From: Paludibacteraceae bacterium
GTDB lineage: Bacteria > Bacteroidota > Bacteroidia > Bacteroidales > Paludibacteraceae
Direction of reading: 5' to 3'
Length of the DNA stretch: 64,000 nt
NCBI GenBank assembly: GCA_017630395.1
Contig: JAGBVI010000051.1
Coordinates: 1-64,000 of the forward strand
Part shown: one piece after another, positions 7,987 through 16,710 of the stretch
Layout of the letters: each line of letters opens with the position of its first letter
How positions within the stretch are numbered: position 1 is the first letter of the stretch
Notes under the pieces: model-generated
Databases searched by the model: none
Seen by the model: the letters and a program-made list of their open reading frames with translations, nothing else
Told to the model about the DNA's origin: nothing
Program-made: the position numbers and the translations under genes

Positions 7987-9814
7987 CCTTTGGTAATAAA
8001 TTTGAGTTTAACATTTTCTCTTCCATTGGTATTCTACGAGGGGCGATATAGCCTTTTAGATACTTCTCTATCATCAGTGACGCAATTGGAGCCGCCCAAG
8101 TTGCACCAAATCCACTATTCTCGACCACAACACAAATCGCAATTTTAGGATCATCCTTCGGCGCAAATGCCATAAACAGCGAATGGTCTTCGCCGTGAGG
8201 GTTCTCAGCAGTACCGGTTTTTCCACAAACAGCCACACTATCTATCCTGGAATACCACCCTGTTCCAGCTCTCATAACCAAATCCATCCCCTCTATGATG
8301 GGGGTAAAATATTGAGGCGATATAGAAGTGATTTTCTTTGTCAAATAGAGGCTGTCAATCTCTCCCCCTTCAATATTTTTAACCAAATGTGGAACAATAA
8401 AATAGCCTCTATTCGCCACAATAGCAGCTAAATTGGCTATCTGCAAAGGAGTAGTTAAAATCTCTCCTTGTCCGATTGAATTGGATACAATCATCAACGA
8501 TTTCCACCTATCTTTACCATACAATTTATCATATACACCGGAATTAGGAATATAACCCCGTTTTTCATTAGGAACATCCGCACCCAATTTATATCCAAAT
8601 CCCAAGGATACGATGTGATTTTTCCATGTTTCGAAAGCGTCCGAAATATTTTTGTACTTTTTATGATCCATCATTGTCCTAAAAGAAGCACAATAGTAGG
8701 CATTACAAGAGTGCTGAACAGATTGAACAAGATTCAAAGGAGAATAGTGAGCATGACAACCAACAGAGAACCTGCCAACATGGTAACCCAGATGACAAGA
8801 TTGGTAGGTATTTTCTGAAATTATACCCTCTTGTTCAAAAATCAGAGCATTAGCAATCTTAAAAGTTGAACCGGGAGGATAATACGCCATTACCGGTCTG
8901 TCTAGCAAAGGTTTTAATGGATTTTTCAATAACTTCTCATAATTCTCGGATCTTTTTCTTCCTGATAGAATCGCAGGGTCGTATGTAGGACTTGAAACCT
9001 GAGCTAAAATCTCTCCCGTTTTAGGATCAATAGCCACAATACTACCAACTTTATTTTCCATCAACCGCTCCCCATACATTTGCAAATCAATATCAATAGA
9101 GAGAGTTAGGTTTTGTCCCGCCTTAGACTGAACGTCATGCGCACCATCGTCTAATTTCCCTTGGATACGTCCATGAGCATCTCTCAAAAAGACTTCGACC
9201 CCCTTCTTGCCTCTTAAAACATTCTCGTACGTCTGTTCTACCCCATTCTGTCCGGCATAATCTCCCAAGACATAAAACTCGTCCTTTTCAATCATTTTAC
9301 GATTCACCTCCCCAACAGACCCTAACAACAAAGCCGCAGCAGAATAATTATAGTTTCGTATAGTTCTCATCTGCATATAGACACCCGGGAAGCGAAAAAG
9401 TTGCTCTTGCAATACCCCATAATCTTCCGGAGGCAACTGGGTCATAAATTGTTGCGGCGTGTAAGAGGAGTACCCTACTCTCTTTTTTAGATCTTTCATC
9501 CGAATATCAAACTCCTCTTGAGAGATATTCAACAACGTACAGAAACCAAGCGTGTCAAACTGTTTCATCTCACGTACTACCATCATCACGTCGTATGAAG
9601 GCTTATTAAAGACAAGGATTTTCCCATTACGATCTTTAATCAATCCTCTGGCAGGGAATTCTATCTGTTTTAAGTAGGCATTACTATCCGCCTTATCCTG
9701 ATAGGAATCATCTAAAATTTGTAAACTAAACAAGCGCAAAATGTAGATTAATACCACCAAAACCATTAATCCACCGATGACATATTTTCTATTTCCGTAT
9801 AAATCGTTTATCAT
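7967..9814 (-). CDS. mrdA: penicillin-binding protein 2
   Basis: A class B transpeptidase that cross-links peptidoglycan during elongation, anchored by one N-terminal membrane helix (about 11-33) with the rest in the periplasm. Catalytic motifs are visible: SxxK as PPGSTFKIANA (Ser316, Lys319), SxN as SNSIGQ, and KTG as CGKTGTAENPHG. The length of 615 residues is typical. It sits between mreD (3-bp gap) and rodA (20-bp overlap), the classic elongasome order. Confidence 0.95.
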   Translation of the reverse strand: MINDLYGNRKYVIGGLMVLVVLIYILRLFSLQILDDSYQDKADSNAYLKQIEFPARGLIKDRNGKILVFNKPSYDVMMVVREMKQFDTLGFCTLLNISQEEFDIRMKDLKKRVGYSSYTPQQFMTQLPPEDYGVLQEQLFRFPGVYMQMRTIRNYNYSAAALLLGSVGEVNRKMIEKDEFYVLGDYAGQNGVEQTYENVLRGKKGVEVFLRDAHGRIQGKLDDGAHDVQSKAGQNLTLSIDIDLQMYGERLMENKVGSIVAIDPKTGEILAQVSSPTYDPAILSGRKRSENYEKLLKNPLKPLLDRPVMAYYPPGSTFKIANALIFEQEGIISENTYQSCHLGYHVGRFSVGCHAHYSPLNLVQSVQHSCNAYYCASFRTMMDHKKYKNISDAFETWKNHIVSLGFGYKLGADVPNEKRGYIPNSGVYDKLYGKDRWKSLMIVSNSIGQGEILTTPLQIANLAAIVANRGYFIVPHLVKNIEGGEIDSLYLTKKITSISPQYFTPIIEGMDLVMRAGTGWYSRIDSVAVCGKTGTAENPHGEDHSLFMAFAPKDDPKIAICVVVENSGFGATWAAPIASLMIEKYLKGYIAPRRIPMEEKMLNSNLLPKDVVSSN

Positions 9815-9817
9815 CTA

Positions 9818-10318
9818 TCAGCGCTGCTTAATATATTCAATCGAAAAAATAAAAAATACCGTAAATATAGAACAACAAAAAGCCTTTAATAGTGTATTCC
9901 AAAAGAAAACAAATGTGAAAGCTTCGATAAAAAAGAAGCATATTTGATGCATTAAGACTAAGAAAAACACATATTGGAAATACCTGATTGGTCCGAATGA
10001 ATAGAGAGAAGGAATTATCACTTCGTTATACTCGCGAGGTCCAAAGAGTCGCTGAGTATAAGGTTTAAGGTAGGCTAACAACACCGATGCAAAAGCGTTA
10101 CATCCCATTGTGCCGCTAAAAATATCAACTGAGAGACCCAAAAGAAATCCCAACAAAAGGTGCATATCCCGAGAAACAGAAGAGGGTAAACTCAAAAGAA
10201 AATATAGATATAGAAAAGGATTAATGAATCCTAAAAATTGAATATTATTAAGCAATAAAACTTGCAACAACACCCATCCTACAAAAGAAAAAACATATCT
10301 AAAAGAATCATTAATCAT
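9818..10318 (-). CDS. mreD: rod-shape-determining protein MreD
   Basis: A small polytopic membrane protein of the elongasome. The 166 residues are almost all hydrophobic, with five to six predicted membrane segments. The GFLLGLSVDIFSGTMGCNAF stretch (about 58-77) resembles the conserved G-x-x-x-D-x-x-S/G core of MreD. It overlaps mreC by 8 bp, and the position between mreC and mrdA makes the call secure despite the low conservation of the family. Confidence 0.9.
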   Translation of the reverse strand: MINDSFRYVFSFVGWVLLQVLLLNNIQFLGFINPFLYLYFLLSLPSSVSRDMHLLLGFLLGLSVDIFSGTMGCNAFASVLLAYLKPYTQRLFGPREYNEVIIPSLYSFGPIRYFQYVFFLVLMHQICFFFIEAFTFVFFWNTLLKAFCCSIFTVFFIFSIEYIKQR

Positions 10319-11144
10319 CTAAACTACCTCCTTTCATTTGCAAACTATCATTTTCTTCCGAATGGATAAAAGAAATAACATTAACAAAATGTAAATTATT
10401 ATAGTCGACTCCCAAATTGACCTTTATATCATAAAAGTTATCATTTTTCTTCCTAACCTCTTCCACAACACCTACATTTATTCCCTCCGGAAAGACTGTT
10501 GAATAGCCACTTGTTTTTACCCCATCGCCCTTAGCAATCGACACATACAAAGGGACCTCATCCAAAATCGCATAACGGATATCAGCCTTCTGCCACTTTA
10601 ACGTACCGGAATGAGTTTTTCCCTCCACTTGGACACTGATCCTCGAATTGTCGTTAATAATAGGGAGTACCGCCGAAAAATGAGTTGATACACTGCAAAC
10701 TATTCCAACAACGCCCAAATCAGATACAACACCCATCCCAACTTTCAATCCATCTGCAGATCCCTTATCCAAGGTGAGATAATTATTTCGGTAGTTAGTT
10801 GTAGCTTGTATCACTTTTGCTGTTATCAACTTATATTTAGATGAATCCGATTCAAAGGTTGGCATATATTTAAAAGAGCTTAACTGCCCTTCCAAATAAA
10901 ACAAACGTTCCTTCAACAACGAATTTTCGAGAGCTAAGGACTCATTAACATCTGATAATTTAAAATAATCAGAAACAGAATTAGACAATCGAAAAACAGA
11001 GCCTGCAAGGGAGTTACTTGTATGCAAAAAGTGTACCCGTTGAAACTGATTATGATTAACAATCAATACCAACGACAAAATCTCCAACGCCAAGAAAAAA
11101 AACAGCGTTTTGAATCTTAACAAAAATTTTATCAATGTTCTCAT
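10311..11144 (-). CDS. mreC: rod-shape-determining protein MreC
   Basis: A bitopic protein that links the MreB filaments to the periplasmic synthases. I use the ATG at 11144 (MRTLIKFLLRFKTLFF), giving 277 residues with a membrane anchor at about 10-28, a coiled coil (about 60-90) and the beta-rich MreC core with VIQATTNYRNNYLTLDKG. The open frame extends 33 codons further upstream, but that extension is cysteine-rich and unlike MreC. It overlaps mreD. The 170-bp gap to mreB holds a strong hairpin. Confidence 0.92.
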   Translation of the reverse strand: MRTLIKFLLRFKTLFFFLALEILSLVLIVNHNQFQRVHFLHTSNSLAGSVFRLSNSVSDYFKLSDVNESLALENSLLKERLFYLEGQLSSFKYMPTFESDSSKYKLITAKVIQATTNYRNNYLTLDKGSADGLKVGMGVVSDLGVVGIVCSVSTHFSAVLPIINDNSRISVQVEGKTHSGTLKWQKADIRYAILDEVPLYVSIAKGDGVKTSGYSTVFPEGINVGVVEEVRKKNDNFYDIKVNLGVDYNNLHFVNVISFIHSEENDSLQMKGGSLDD

Positions 11145-11220
11145 CTTCGAAAAGAAGGAATCAACATCAAATAAAAAACAGACATACAACTCACCCGACT
11201 GACAAAAGCAGTCATAAAAT

Positions 11221-11265
11221 AACAACCACAAGAGAAACTCCAATAAGAACTACCCTGTGGTTGTT
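11221..11265 (-). promoter_or_regulatory. hairpin between mreB and mreC (attenuator or processing site)
   Basis: A perfect 10-bp inverted repeat, AACAACCACA (11221-11230) and TGTGGTTGTT (11256-11265), lies 3' of mreB in transcription direction. On the minus strand it is followed by TATTTTATG, a weak U-tract. A second small stem (GACTG..CAGTC) follows. It may reduce read-through from mreB into mreCD-mrdA-rodA, or stabilise the mreB 3' end. Confidence 0.5.
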
Positions 11266-11315
11266 GATTCATTATTCAGAAAGAAAATTCAAATCTACCC
11301 GAAAGAGAATTCAAA

Positions 11316-12338
11316 TTAACGTTTCAAGAAAGAAAATTTATCCACGTTTTTCAACGCCACACCGGTTCCTCTTGCCACTGCATGTAACGGGTCATCAGCC
11401 ACATGGAAAGGAATACCAATTTTATTGGACAAACGCTTATCCAAACCTCTCAACAGAGCTCCTCCACCTGCCAACCAGATACCACGAGTAACAATATCAG
11501 CATACAACTCCGGCGGAGTTTGTTCCAAAGCACTTAATATAGCAGCTTCGATTTTCGAAATAGATTTCTCGATACAATGAGCCACCTCTTGATAAGAGAT
11601 AGGCACCTCCATAGGAAGAGCAGTCATTTGGTTAGGACCACGCACAATATAATCTTCAGGCGGTTCCTCCAAGCTTGTTAAAGCAGAGCCGACATTAATT
11701 TTGATTAACTCAGCCGTACGTTCTCCCACTTTGATATTATGCTGTCTTCTCATGTATTCGATAACATCATCCGTCAAGTCATCACCCGCTATTTTGATGG
11801 ACTTATTAGAAACAATACCACCCAACGATATCACGGCAATTTCTGTGGTACCACCCCCTATATCGACAATCATGTTCCCCTCGGGAGCCTCAACATCGAT
11901 ACCAATTCCTATTGCAGCAGCCATCGGTTCATAGATTGTATAAACCTCGCGACCTCCGGCATGTTCAGAAGAGTCTCTGATAGCTCTTAAATCCACTTCG
12001 GTACTACCTGAAGGGATACAAACAACCATCTTAAACGATGGAGAAGTGAACCATCTATTGCTTGAAAAAGCCATCTTAATCATACCACGCATCATGTGTT
12101 CAGCCGCACTAAAGTCGGCAATCACACCCTCGCGCAATGGGCGAACAGTTCTAATCCCCTCATGCGCTTTACCATGCATTTGGCGAGCCTTCTCGCCTAT
12201 GGCAATCAATTTATCCGTCTTGCGATCCAGAGCAACAACCGAAGGCTCATCAACCACAATTTTATCATTATGGATGATGATTGTATTGGCTGTTCCCAAG
12301 TCAATCGCAATCTCTTGTGTGAAAGAGAATAATCCCAT
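11316..12338 (-). CDS. mreB: rod-shape-determining actin homologue MreB
   Basis: A bacterial actin that forms membrane-associated filaments directing side-wall synthesis. The 340-residue length is standard. The ATP-binding motifs phosphate 1 (DLGTANTII, about 13-21) and phosphate 2 (VDIGGGTTEIAVISLGG, about 158-174) and the adenosine motif (GIWLAGGGALLRGLD, about 285-300) are intact. It starts 13 bp after purH and is likely co-transcribed with it. Confidence 0.96.
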   Translation of the reverse strand: MGLFSFTQEIAIDLGTANTIIIHNDKIVVDEPSVVALDRKTDKLIAIGEKARQMHGKAHEGIRTVRPLREGVIADFSAAEHMMRGMIKMAFSSNRWFTSPSFKMVVCIPSGSTEVDLRAIRDSSEHAGGREVYTIYEPMAAAIGIGIDVEAPEGNMIVDIGGGTTEIAVISLGGIVSNKSIKIAGDDLTDDVIEYMRRQHNIKVGERTAELIKINVGSALTSLEEPPEDYIVRGPNQMTALPMEVPISYQEVAHCIEKSISKIEAAILSALEQTPPELYADIVTRGIWLAGGGALLRGLDKRLSNKIGIPFHVADDPLHAVARGTGVALKNVDKFSFLKR

Positions 12339-12351
12339 CTTAGAATGTTTT

Positions 12352-13875
12352 TTAATGTTTAAAATGTCTAAATCCTGTCATCACCATTGCCACACCATTC
12401 TCGTTGCAATAGTCAACAGAAGCTTGGTCTTTAATAGAACCGCCTGGTTGAACAACCGCAGTAATACCTGCATTCTTAGCAATCTCTACACAATCAGGGA
12501 ATGGGAAGAATGCATCAGAAGCCATTACAGCACCATTTAAGTCAAACCCAAAAGAGTGAGCCTTTTCAATTGCTTGTTTCAAGGCATCAACACGAGAAGT
12601 TTGCCCAACACCACTTGCGCATAATTGTCCATTTTTAGCCAAAACGATTGCATTTGACTTCGAATGTTTTACAATTTTGTTGGCAAAAATCATATCTTGA
12701 ATCTCAGCATCAGTAGGAGCCTTTTCTGTAACAGTTCTCATATCCTCAGCTGTTTCACTCTTTGTATCTTTATCCTGCATCAAAACACCATTCAAAACAG
12801 TACGAATCTGTTTTGTTGGCAATTTTGTCTCTTTTTGAATCAAGATGATACGATTCTTTTTCTGAGAAAGAACCTCCAAAGCATCAGTATCATAATCCGG
12901 AGCAATGATTACCTCAAAGAAGATCTCATTGATTTTCTCAGCAGTCTGCTTATCGATAACTGCATTAGTAACCAACACGCCACCAAAAGCAGAAACCGGG
13001 TCACCAGCCAACGCATCGTTCCATGCATCAGTCAAGTTGGGTCTGGATGCTACACCACATGCATTGTTGTGTTTCAAGATAGCAAAAGTGATGTCATCAT
13101 AATCAGCAATTAAATTAACCGCAGCATCAATATCTAACAAATTGTTGTAAGAAATTTCCTTTCCTTGCAATTGCTCGAACATCTTTTCAAAATCACCAAA
13201 GAAAACACCTCTCTGATGAGGATTTTCTCCATATCTCAATGATTTTGAAGAATTGGCAGTCAATCTCAAAGCCGAATCAGCTTCGTTATCAAAATAGTTG
13301 AAAATAGCTGAATCATAATGAGAAGAGACAGCAAAAGCCTCTTTTGCAAACCATTTACGAGTCTCCAAACTTGTTGTAGCACCCTCTTCATTCAAATGAT
13401 TCAACAACGGCTCATATTGCGCTTGAGAAGCAACAATCACTACATCTTTGAAATTCTTAGCCGCAGCACGAATCAAAGAAATTCCACCTATATCGATCTT
13501 TTCGATAATAGATTGTTCGTCTGCTCCTGATGCAACAGTATCTTCAAAAGGATACAAATCAACAATCACCAAATCAATCTCAGGAATCTCATATTGCTCC
13601 ATTTGAGCTAAATCCTGTGCCAACTCTCTACGTCCCAATATTCCTCCAAAAATTTTAGGATGCAAAGTCTTAACTCGTCCTCCCAATATAGAAGGATAAC
13701 TTGTTAAAGACTCTACCGCTTGACATGGAATGCCTAACGACTCTATAAATGTTTGAGTTCCACCGGTTGAAATGAACTCTACTCCTTCTGAATGAAGCTT
13801 ACGAATTATCTCGTCTAATTTGTCTTTGTGGTAAACCGAAACTAAAGCGGTCTTAATTTTTTTATTATCAGCCAT
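12352..13875 (-). CDS. purH: bifunctional AICAR formyltransferase / IMP cyclohydrolase
   Basis: Catalyses the last two steps of purine synthesis, from AICAR to IMP, in the cytoplasm. The 507 residues comprise an N-terminal MGS-like cyclohydrolase domain (KTALVSVYHKDKLDEII, then STGGT at about 36-40) and a C-terminal transformylase (SLRYGENPHQRG about 212-223; ILKHNNACGVA about 265-275; ASDAFFPFPDCVE near 455-467). It is first in the operon with the mre genes, the usual Bacteroidales order. Confidence 0.96.
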   Translation of the reverse strand: MADNKKIKTALVSVYHKDKLDEIIRKLHSEGVEFISTGGTQTFIESLGIPCQAVESLTSYPSILGGRVKTLHPKIFGGILGRRELAQDLAQMEQYEIPEIDLVIVDLYPFEDTVASGADEQSIIEKIDIGGISLIRAAAKNFKDVVIVASQAQYEPLLNHLNEEGATTSLETRKWFAKEAFAVSSHYDSAIFNYFDNEADSALRLTANSSKSLRYGENPHQRGVFFGDFEKMFEQLQGKEISYNNLLDIDAAVNLIADYDDITFAILKHNNACGVASRPNLTDAWNDALAGDPVSAFGGVLVTNAVIDKQTAEKINEIFFEVIIAPDYDTDALEVLSQKKNRIILIQKETKLPTKQIRTVLNGVLMQDKDTKSETAEDMRTVTEKAPTDAEIQDMIFANKIVKHSKSNAIVLAKNGQLCASGVGQTSRVDALKQAIEKAHSFGFDLNGAVMASDAFFPFPDCVEIAKNAGITAVVQPGGSIKDQASVDYCNENGVAMVMTGFRHFKH

Positions 13876-13902
13876 TTACGTAATGATTTATTTTCCAAAT
13901 TG

Positions 13903-13910
13903 CAAATTTA
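13903..13910 (-). promoter_or_regulatory. candidate purH operon -7 box
   Basis: TAAATTTG on the minus strand fits TAnnTTTG and lies 28 bp 5' of the purH ATG. The nearest TTTG (13935-13938) is 24 nt upstream, a little too far, so the -33 element is weak. Confidence 0.45.
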
Positions 13911-14006
13911 AAAAATATCTCTTGAAAAATCTAACAAAAAGGCATAAATTATGTTGCAAAATTTGGAAGAAAATTTCAATACTTATAAGAAAGGAATACA
14001 TTATAA

Positions 14007-14641
14007 ATTAGTGGCTTCCTAAAAAAGGCGGGAACAAAAGTTTCTCATCAAACTATTTACAATTTGATACATGCAGATGAAACAGGTGAATTAGCGTTCA
14101 ATACTCGTCATAAAATGAAGTACAGACGCAGGGCTTGCGTAAAACACATGCCTATCGCCAATCGAATAAGCATACACGAAAGACCGGTGGAGGCAGACGG
14201 AAATAGATTTGGAGATTGGGAAATGGATTTGATTGTGGATTCTTTCAATCATGCAATACTTACGTTAGTGGAACGCTCTACAAATATGTTGCTGATGCAA
14301 AGATTGCCTCAAGGGAAGAAATCAAAGCCTTTGGCTAAAGAGGTGTCTAGATTGCTTCTGCCCTACAGAAATACAATTAAGACCATAACCACCGACAATG
14401 GACCTGAATTCGCCGACCACTTGACAATAACAAAAAAAGATTGGTGTTACGGTATATTTTGCAGATCCTTATTCTTCTTGGCAGAAAGAATGTATAGAAA
14501 ATACTAACAAACTTATTAGACAATACATACCGAAAAAATCCAATTTCAATGACTTCTCTGAAGGTTATATCAAGAAGGTGCAGAAAAAGATTAATTTAAG
14601 ACCGAGAGAAAAATTGAATTTTTTCTATCTCTTGGCGTCTC
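14007..14641 (+). pseudogene. truncated, frameshifted IS30-family transposase
   Basis: A fossil of an IS30-type DDE transposase. The reading frame opens without a start at about 14007 (..KVSHQTIYNLIHADE) and carries the catalytic-core motifs GDWEMDLIV (first Asp) and TTDNGPEF (second Asp). It breaks at about 14440-14450 and continues in another frame with VYFADPYSSWQKECIENTNK (catalytic Glu) and a C-terminal arginine-rich helix. The N-terminal helix-turn-helix half is absent and no inverted repeats are evident. It abuts the 3' end of dinB. Confidence 0.85.
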
Positions 14642-14644
14642 TTA

Positions 14645-15715
14645 CTAAAACTCCAAATACAACTGCCCATTTTCTGAAACTCTGATTGGCGAAGATATAG
14701 TCAGTCCAAGTAACCTAACCCTATTCTCACTTATCGAAAACGGCGTAAGCAATTGATAGATAAGTTGTTTTATTTCATTTTCATCATTTAATAAATAGGG
14801 CATTGTTTTCGACAAAGTTTTTTGTGAAAAATCGGAAAATTTAATTTTTATCGTTAAAGTTCGACCTTCAAAACAGGCTTTTTCCATGCGATTCAAAAGG
14901 TCAGGCAGAATCTCTTGAATAAGCTTTTCCTCCAACTGCTCCTTTTCTGTTAAATCTTCAAGAAATGTGTATTCGCAACCAACAGATTTTCTAATCCTCG
15001 TTGATTCCACTTTTCGATTATCAATTCCTCTTGCAAAATCATGATAAAGAACAGCGGAACGACCAAACATGGCAAGTAATTTCCCCAAGGGATAGTCCCT
15101 CAAATCTTTTCCGGTATGAATCCCTAATTGGTGCATCCGTTGTGCCGTCACTTTCCCAATACCCCAAAAAGACTCAATTTTTAGTCCGCCTATAAACTCA
15201 AGGGCCTTATCAGGATGAATTGTACACAAGCCATTGGGTTTACGATAATCCGATGCAATTTTCGCTAAAAATTTATTGTAAGAGACTCCGGCTGATGCAA
15301 CAAGATTCAACTGCTCTTTGATTTTAGTCTTTATCTCCTTTGCAATATCCACCGCCAACTCTATCCCTTTCTTATTCTCTGTAACATCCAAAAATGCCTC
15401 ATCATAAGATATGGGTTCAATCATATCGGTGTATTCATGAAATATTTCATGAATCTCTGCCGAAATCGACTTATATACATCCATGCGTCCGGGTACAAAT
15501 ATGAGTTCCGGACAAAATTCTTTCGCCTTTTTAGATGACATGGCAGAATGCACTCCAAAGCGTCTGGCTTCATAACTGGCTGCAGCAACCACTCCCCTCT
15601 TCCCTGCATGACCAACTGCCACCGGTTTCCCCTTTAACAAAGGGTTATCACGCTGCTCAACCGACGCATAAAATGCATCCATATCAATATGTATGATTTT
15701 TCTATACATCCACAC
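14645..15715 (-). CDS. dinB: DNA polymerase IV (Y family)
   Basis: An error-prone translesion polymerase. The 356-residue length is typical. Motifs: IIHIDMDAFYASVEQRDNP (about 7-25, first catalytic Asp), then YSRR-type segment SYEARRFGVHSAM (about 49-61), SYDEAFLDVT (about 102-111, catalytic Asp-Glu), and the helix-hairpin-helix region with FWGIGKVTAQRM. It starts with MWM, and the second Met (15709) is an equally good start. A possible -7 box TATCTTTA lies just upstream. An identical 35-bp hairpin repeat lies 5' of it and also 3' of argB, suggesting dinB once lay directly beyond argB. Confidence 0.94.
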   Translation of the reverse strand: MWMYRKIIHIDMDAFYASVEQRDNPLLKGKPVAVGHAGKRGVVAAASYEARRFGVHSAMSSKKAKEFCPELIFVPGRMDVYKSISAEIHEIFHEYTDMIEPISYDEAFLDVTENKKGIELAVDIAKEIKTKIKEQLNLVASAGVSYNKFLAKIASDYRKPNGLCTIHPDKALEFIGGLKIESFWGIGKVTAQRMHQLGIHTGKDLRDYPLGKLLAMFGRSAVLYHDFARGIDNRKVESTRIRKSVGCEYTFLEDLTEKEQLEEKLIQEILPDLLNRMEKACFEGRTLTIKIKFSDFSQKTLSKTMPYLLNDENEIKQLIYQLLTPFSISENRVRLLGLTISSPIRVSENGQLYLEF

Positions 15716-15750
15716 CGATTTCTTTCTAAGAAAGTGTAAAGATAATTAAC

Positions 15751-15785
15751 CCCTGCAGATTATCAAAATCGACAGGGGTATTTAC
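15751..15785. repeat. 35-bp direct repeat (left copy), hairpin CCCCTG/CAGGGG
   Basis: A perfect copy of the sequence at 19112-19146. It contains a hairpin with arms CCCCTG and CAGGGG plus inner ATT/AAT pairing and ends in TATTT. It marks the left edge of the lipoprotein island. Confidence 0.85.
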
Positions 15786-15853
15786 TACTCAATAGAATCC
15801 ACCTTTAACAATTGTCTCATTCTGCACAATTTTGCAAAATTTGTCCAAATCCT

Positions 15854-15885
15854 CTTGCTCGCTCCAATTTTCTTCTTTATTTTTG
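15854..15885 (+). promoter_or_regulatory. promoter of the broken lipoprotein copy
   Basis: CTTG (15854-15857), 20 nt, TATTTTTG (15878-15885). The layout is identical to the promoter at 16646-16677 and the two are related by duplication. Confidence 0.5.
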
Positions 15886-15918
15886 TGAAAAATTTTAACA
15901 ATTTCTGATTATTTAATA

Positions 15919-16040
15919 ATGAAGAAAAGATTGTTTTGGGCAATGTTGCCTTTAGTGCCCATGCCTTTCTTCTCATGTGAAGACGACGAACCGTATATAG
16001 ACTTCTAAAACTCTATAAAGAAAAATGGACAGAAAAATAA
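15919..16040 (+). pseudogene. internally deleted copy of the metallopeptidase lipoprotein gene
   Basis: The first 25 codons (15919-15992) match the start of the gene at 16711 with one base change, giving MKKRLFWAMLPLVPMPFFSC and a few more residues. The copy then jumps to the last 10 codons of that gene (16011-16040, ending KWTEK) after an in-frame stop at 16006. About 1.5 kb is therefore missing. It still carries the promoter and overlaps the next lipoprotein gene exactly as the full copy does. Confidence 0.8.
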
Positions 16041-16492
16041 TATCTTTAATTTTTGTGTTAACGTCTCTAATAACGTTTTCTTCATGTGAGCCAAGTGATG
16101 TTGACGGATTACCTCAAGGAAAATATTATTTTATGATTATTAATAACACCTGCCAAAATGTTGCTATAGAGTGTCATACTACTTGGGAAGATTACGAAGA
16201 TTTTACAATTAACTTAGCGGCAGGAGACAGTGTTATTTACGAAGGATATCCTGATGGATTTGAATATATACAATTTCCTAAAGGAGAATTATACATCGTA
16301 TTCGATGATACTTTAAAATATTCTTGTTCATATGTGGATGAAGAAAAACCGTATTATTCTCAAATGTTAAAAGAAATACTAAATTTCGATTTTGTATTAG
16401 ATGGTCCTGATATTTATCTTAGGAGTTACGAAATCACCGAAAAGGAGTACGAATATGCCAAAGCGCATCCGTATAAATTCGAGGAGGAGTGA
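16025..16492 (+). CDS. small lipoprotein, paralogue of 18315-18791
   Basis: A 155-residue lipoprotein with the lipobox TFSSC (Cys21). It shares with the 158-residue paralogue an almost identical signal sequence (MDRKIISLIFVL), the motif FDDTLKYSC near the middle, and a nearly identical C-terminus (YEITEKEYEYAKAHPYK). The stretch between is divergent. Predicted to be a beta-rich periplasmic or surface protein of unknown role. The gene overlaps the C-terminal remnant of the preceding broken gene, mirroring the intact pair, so it was transcribed as the partner of that gene. Confidence 0.7.
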   Translation: MDRKIISLIFVLTSLITFSSCEPSDVDGLPQGKYYFMIINNTCQNVAIECHTTWEDYEDFTINLAAGDSVIYEGYPDGFEYIQFPKGELYIVFDDTLKYSCSYVDEEKPYYSQMLKEILNFDFVLDGPDIYLRSYEITEKEYEYAKAHPYKFEEE

Positions 16493-16590
16493 GGAATGGG
16501 ATTCAGGTTTCAAGATGCTGATACTGGTTGCAGGTCTTATATTGGTATCGGTTGCAGTCGTTGGGGCGAATCGCATTCGCCCTATCGTAC

Positions 16591-16621
16591 GTTTCAGGTT
16601 TCAGGAAGTGCGCTACTTGAA
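16591..16621. repeat. 31-bp direct repeat, copy 1
   Basis: Identical to 19015-19045. The unit contains GTTTCAGGTTTCAGGAAGTG and ends in CTACTTGAA. Both copies lie about 100-225 bp 3' of a small lipoprotein gene, showing that the intergenic sequence was duplicated with the genes. Confidence 0.8.
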
Positions 16622-16645
16622 TCTTGAATCTTGCATCAGCAATCT

Positions 16646-16677
16646 CTTGTTTACTCCGATTATATTCTTTACCTTTG
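16646..16677 (+). promoter_or_regulatory. promoter of the metallopeptidase lipoprotein gene
   Basis: CTTG (16646-16649), a 20-nt spacer and TACCTTTG (16670-16677). It lies 33 bp 5' of the ATG at 16711. Confidence 0.65.
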
Positions 16678-16710
16678 TGAAAAATTTTAACAATTGCTAA
16701 TTGTTTAATA

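Noticed and set aside
11145-11243. N-terminal extension of MreC
   Set aside because: It would precede the normal MreC start with a Cys-rich, unrelated stretch.
15785-15976. 63-codon minus-strand frame
   Set aside because: Antisense to the duplicated promoter and signal-peptide remnant at 15854-16040, which explains the sequence.
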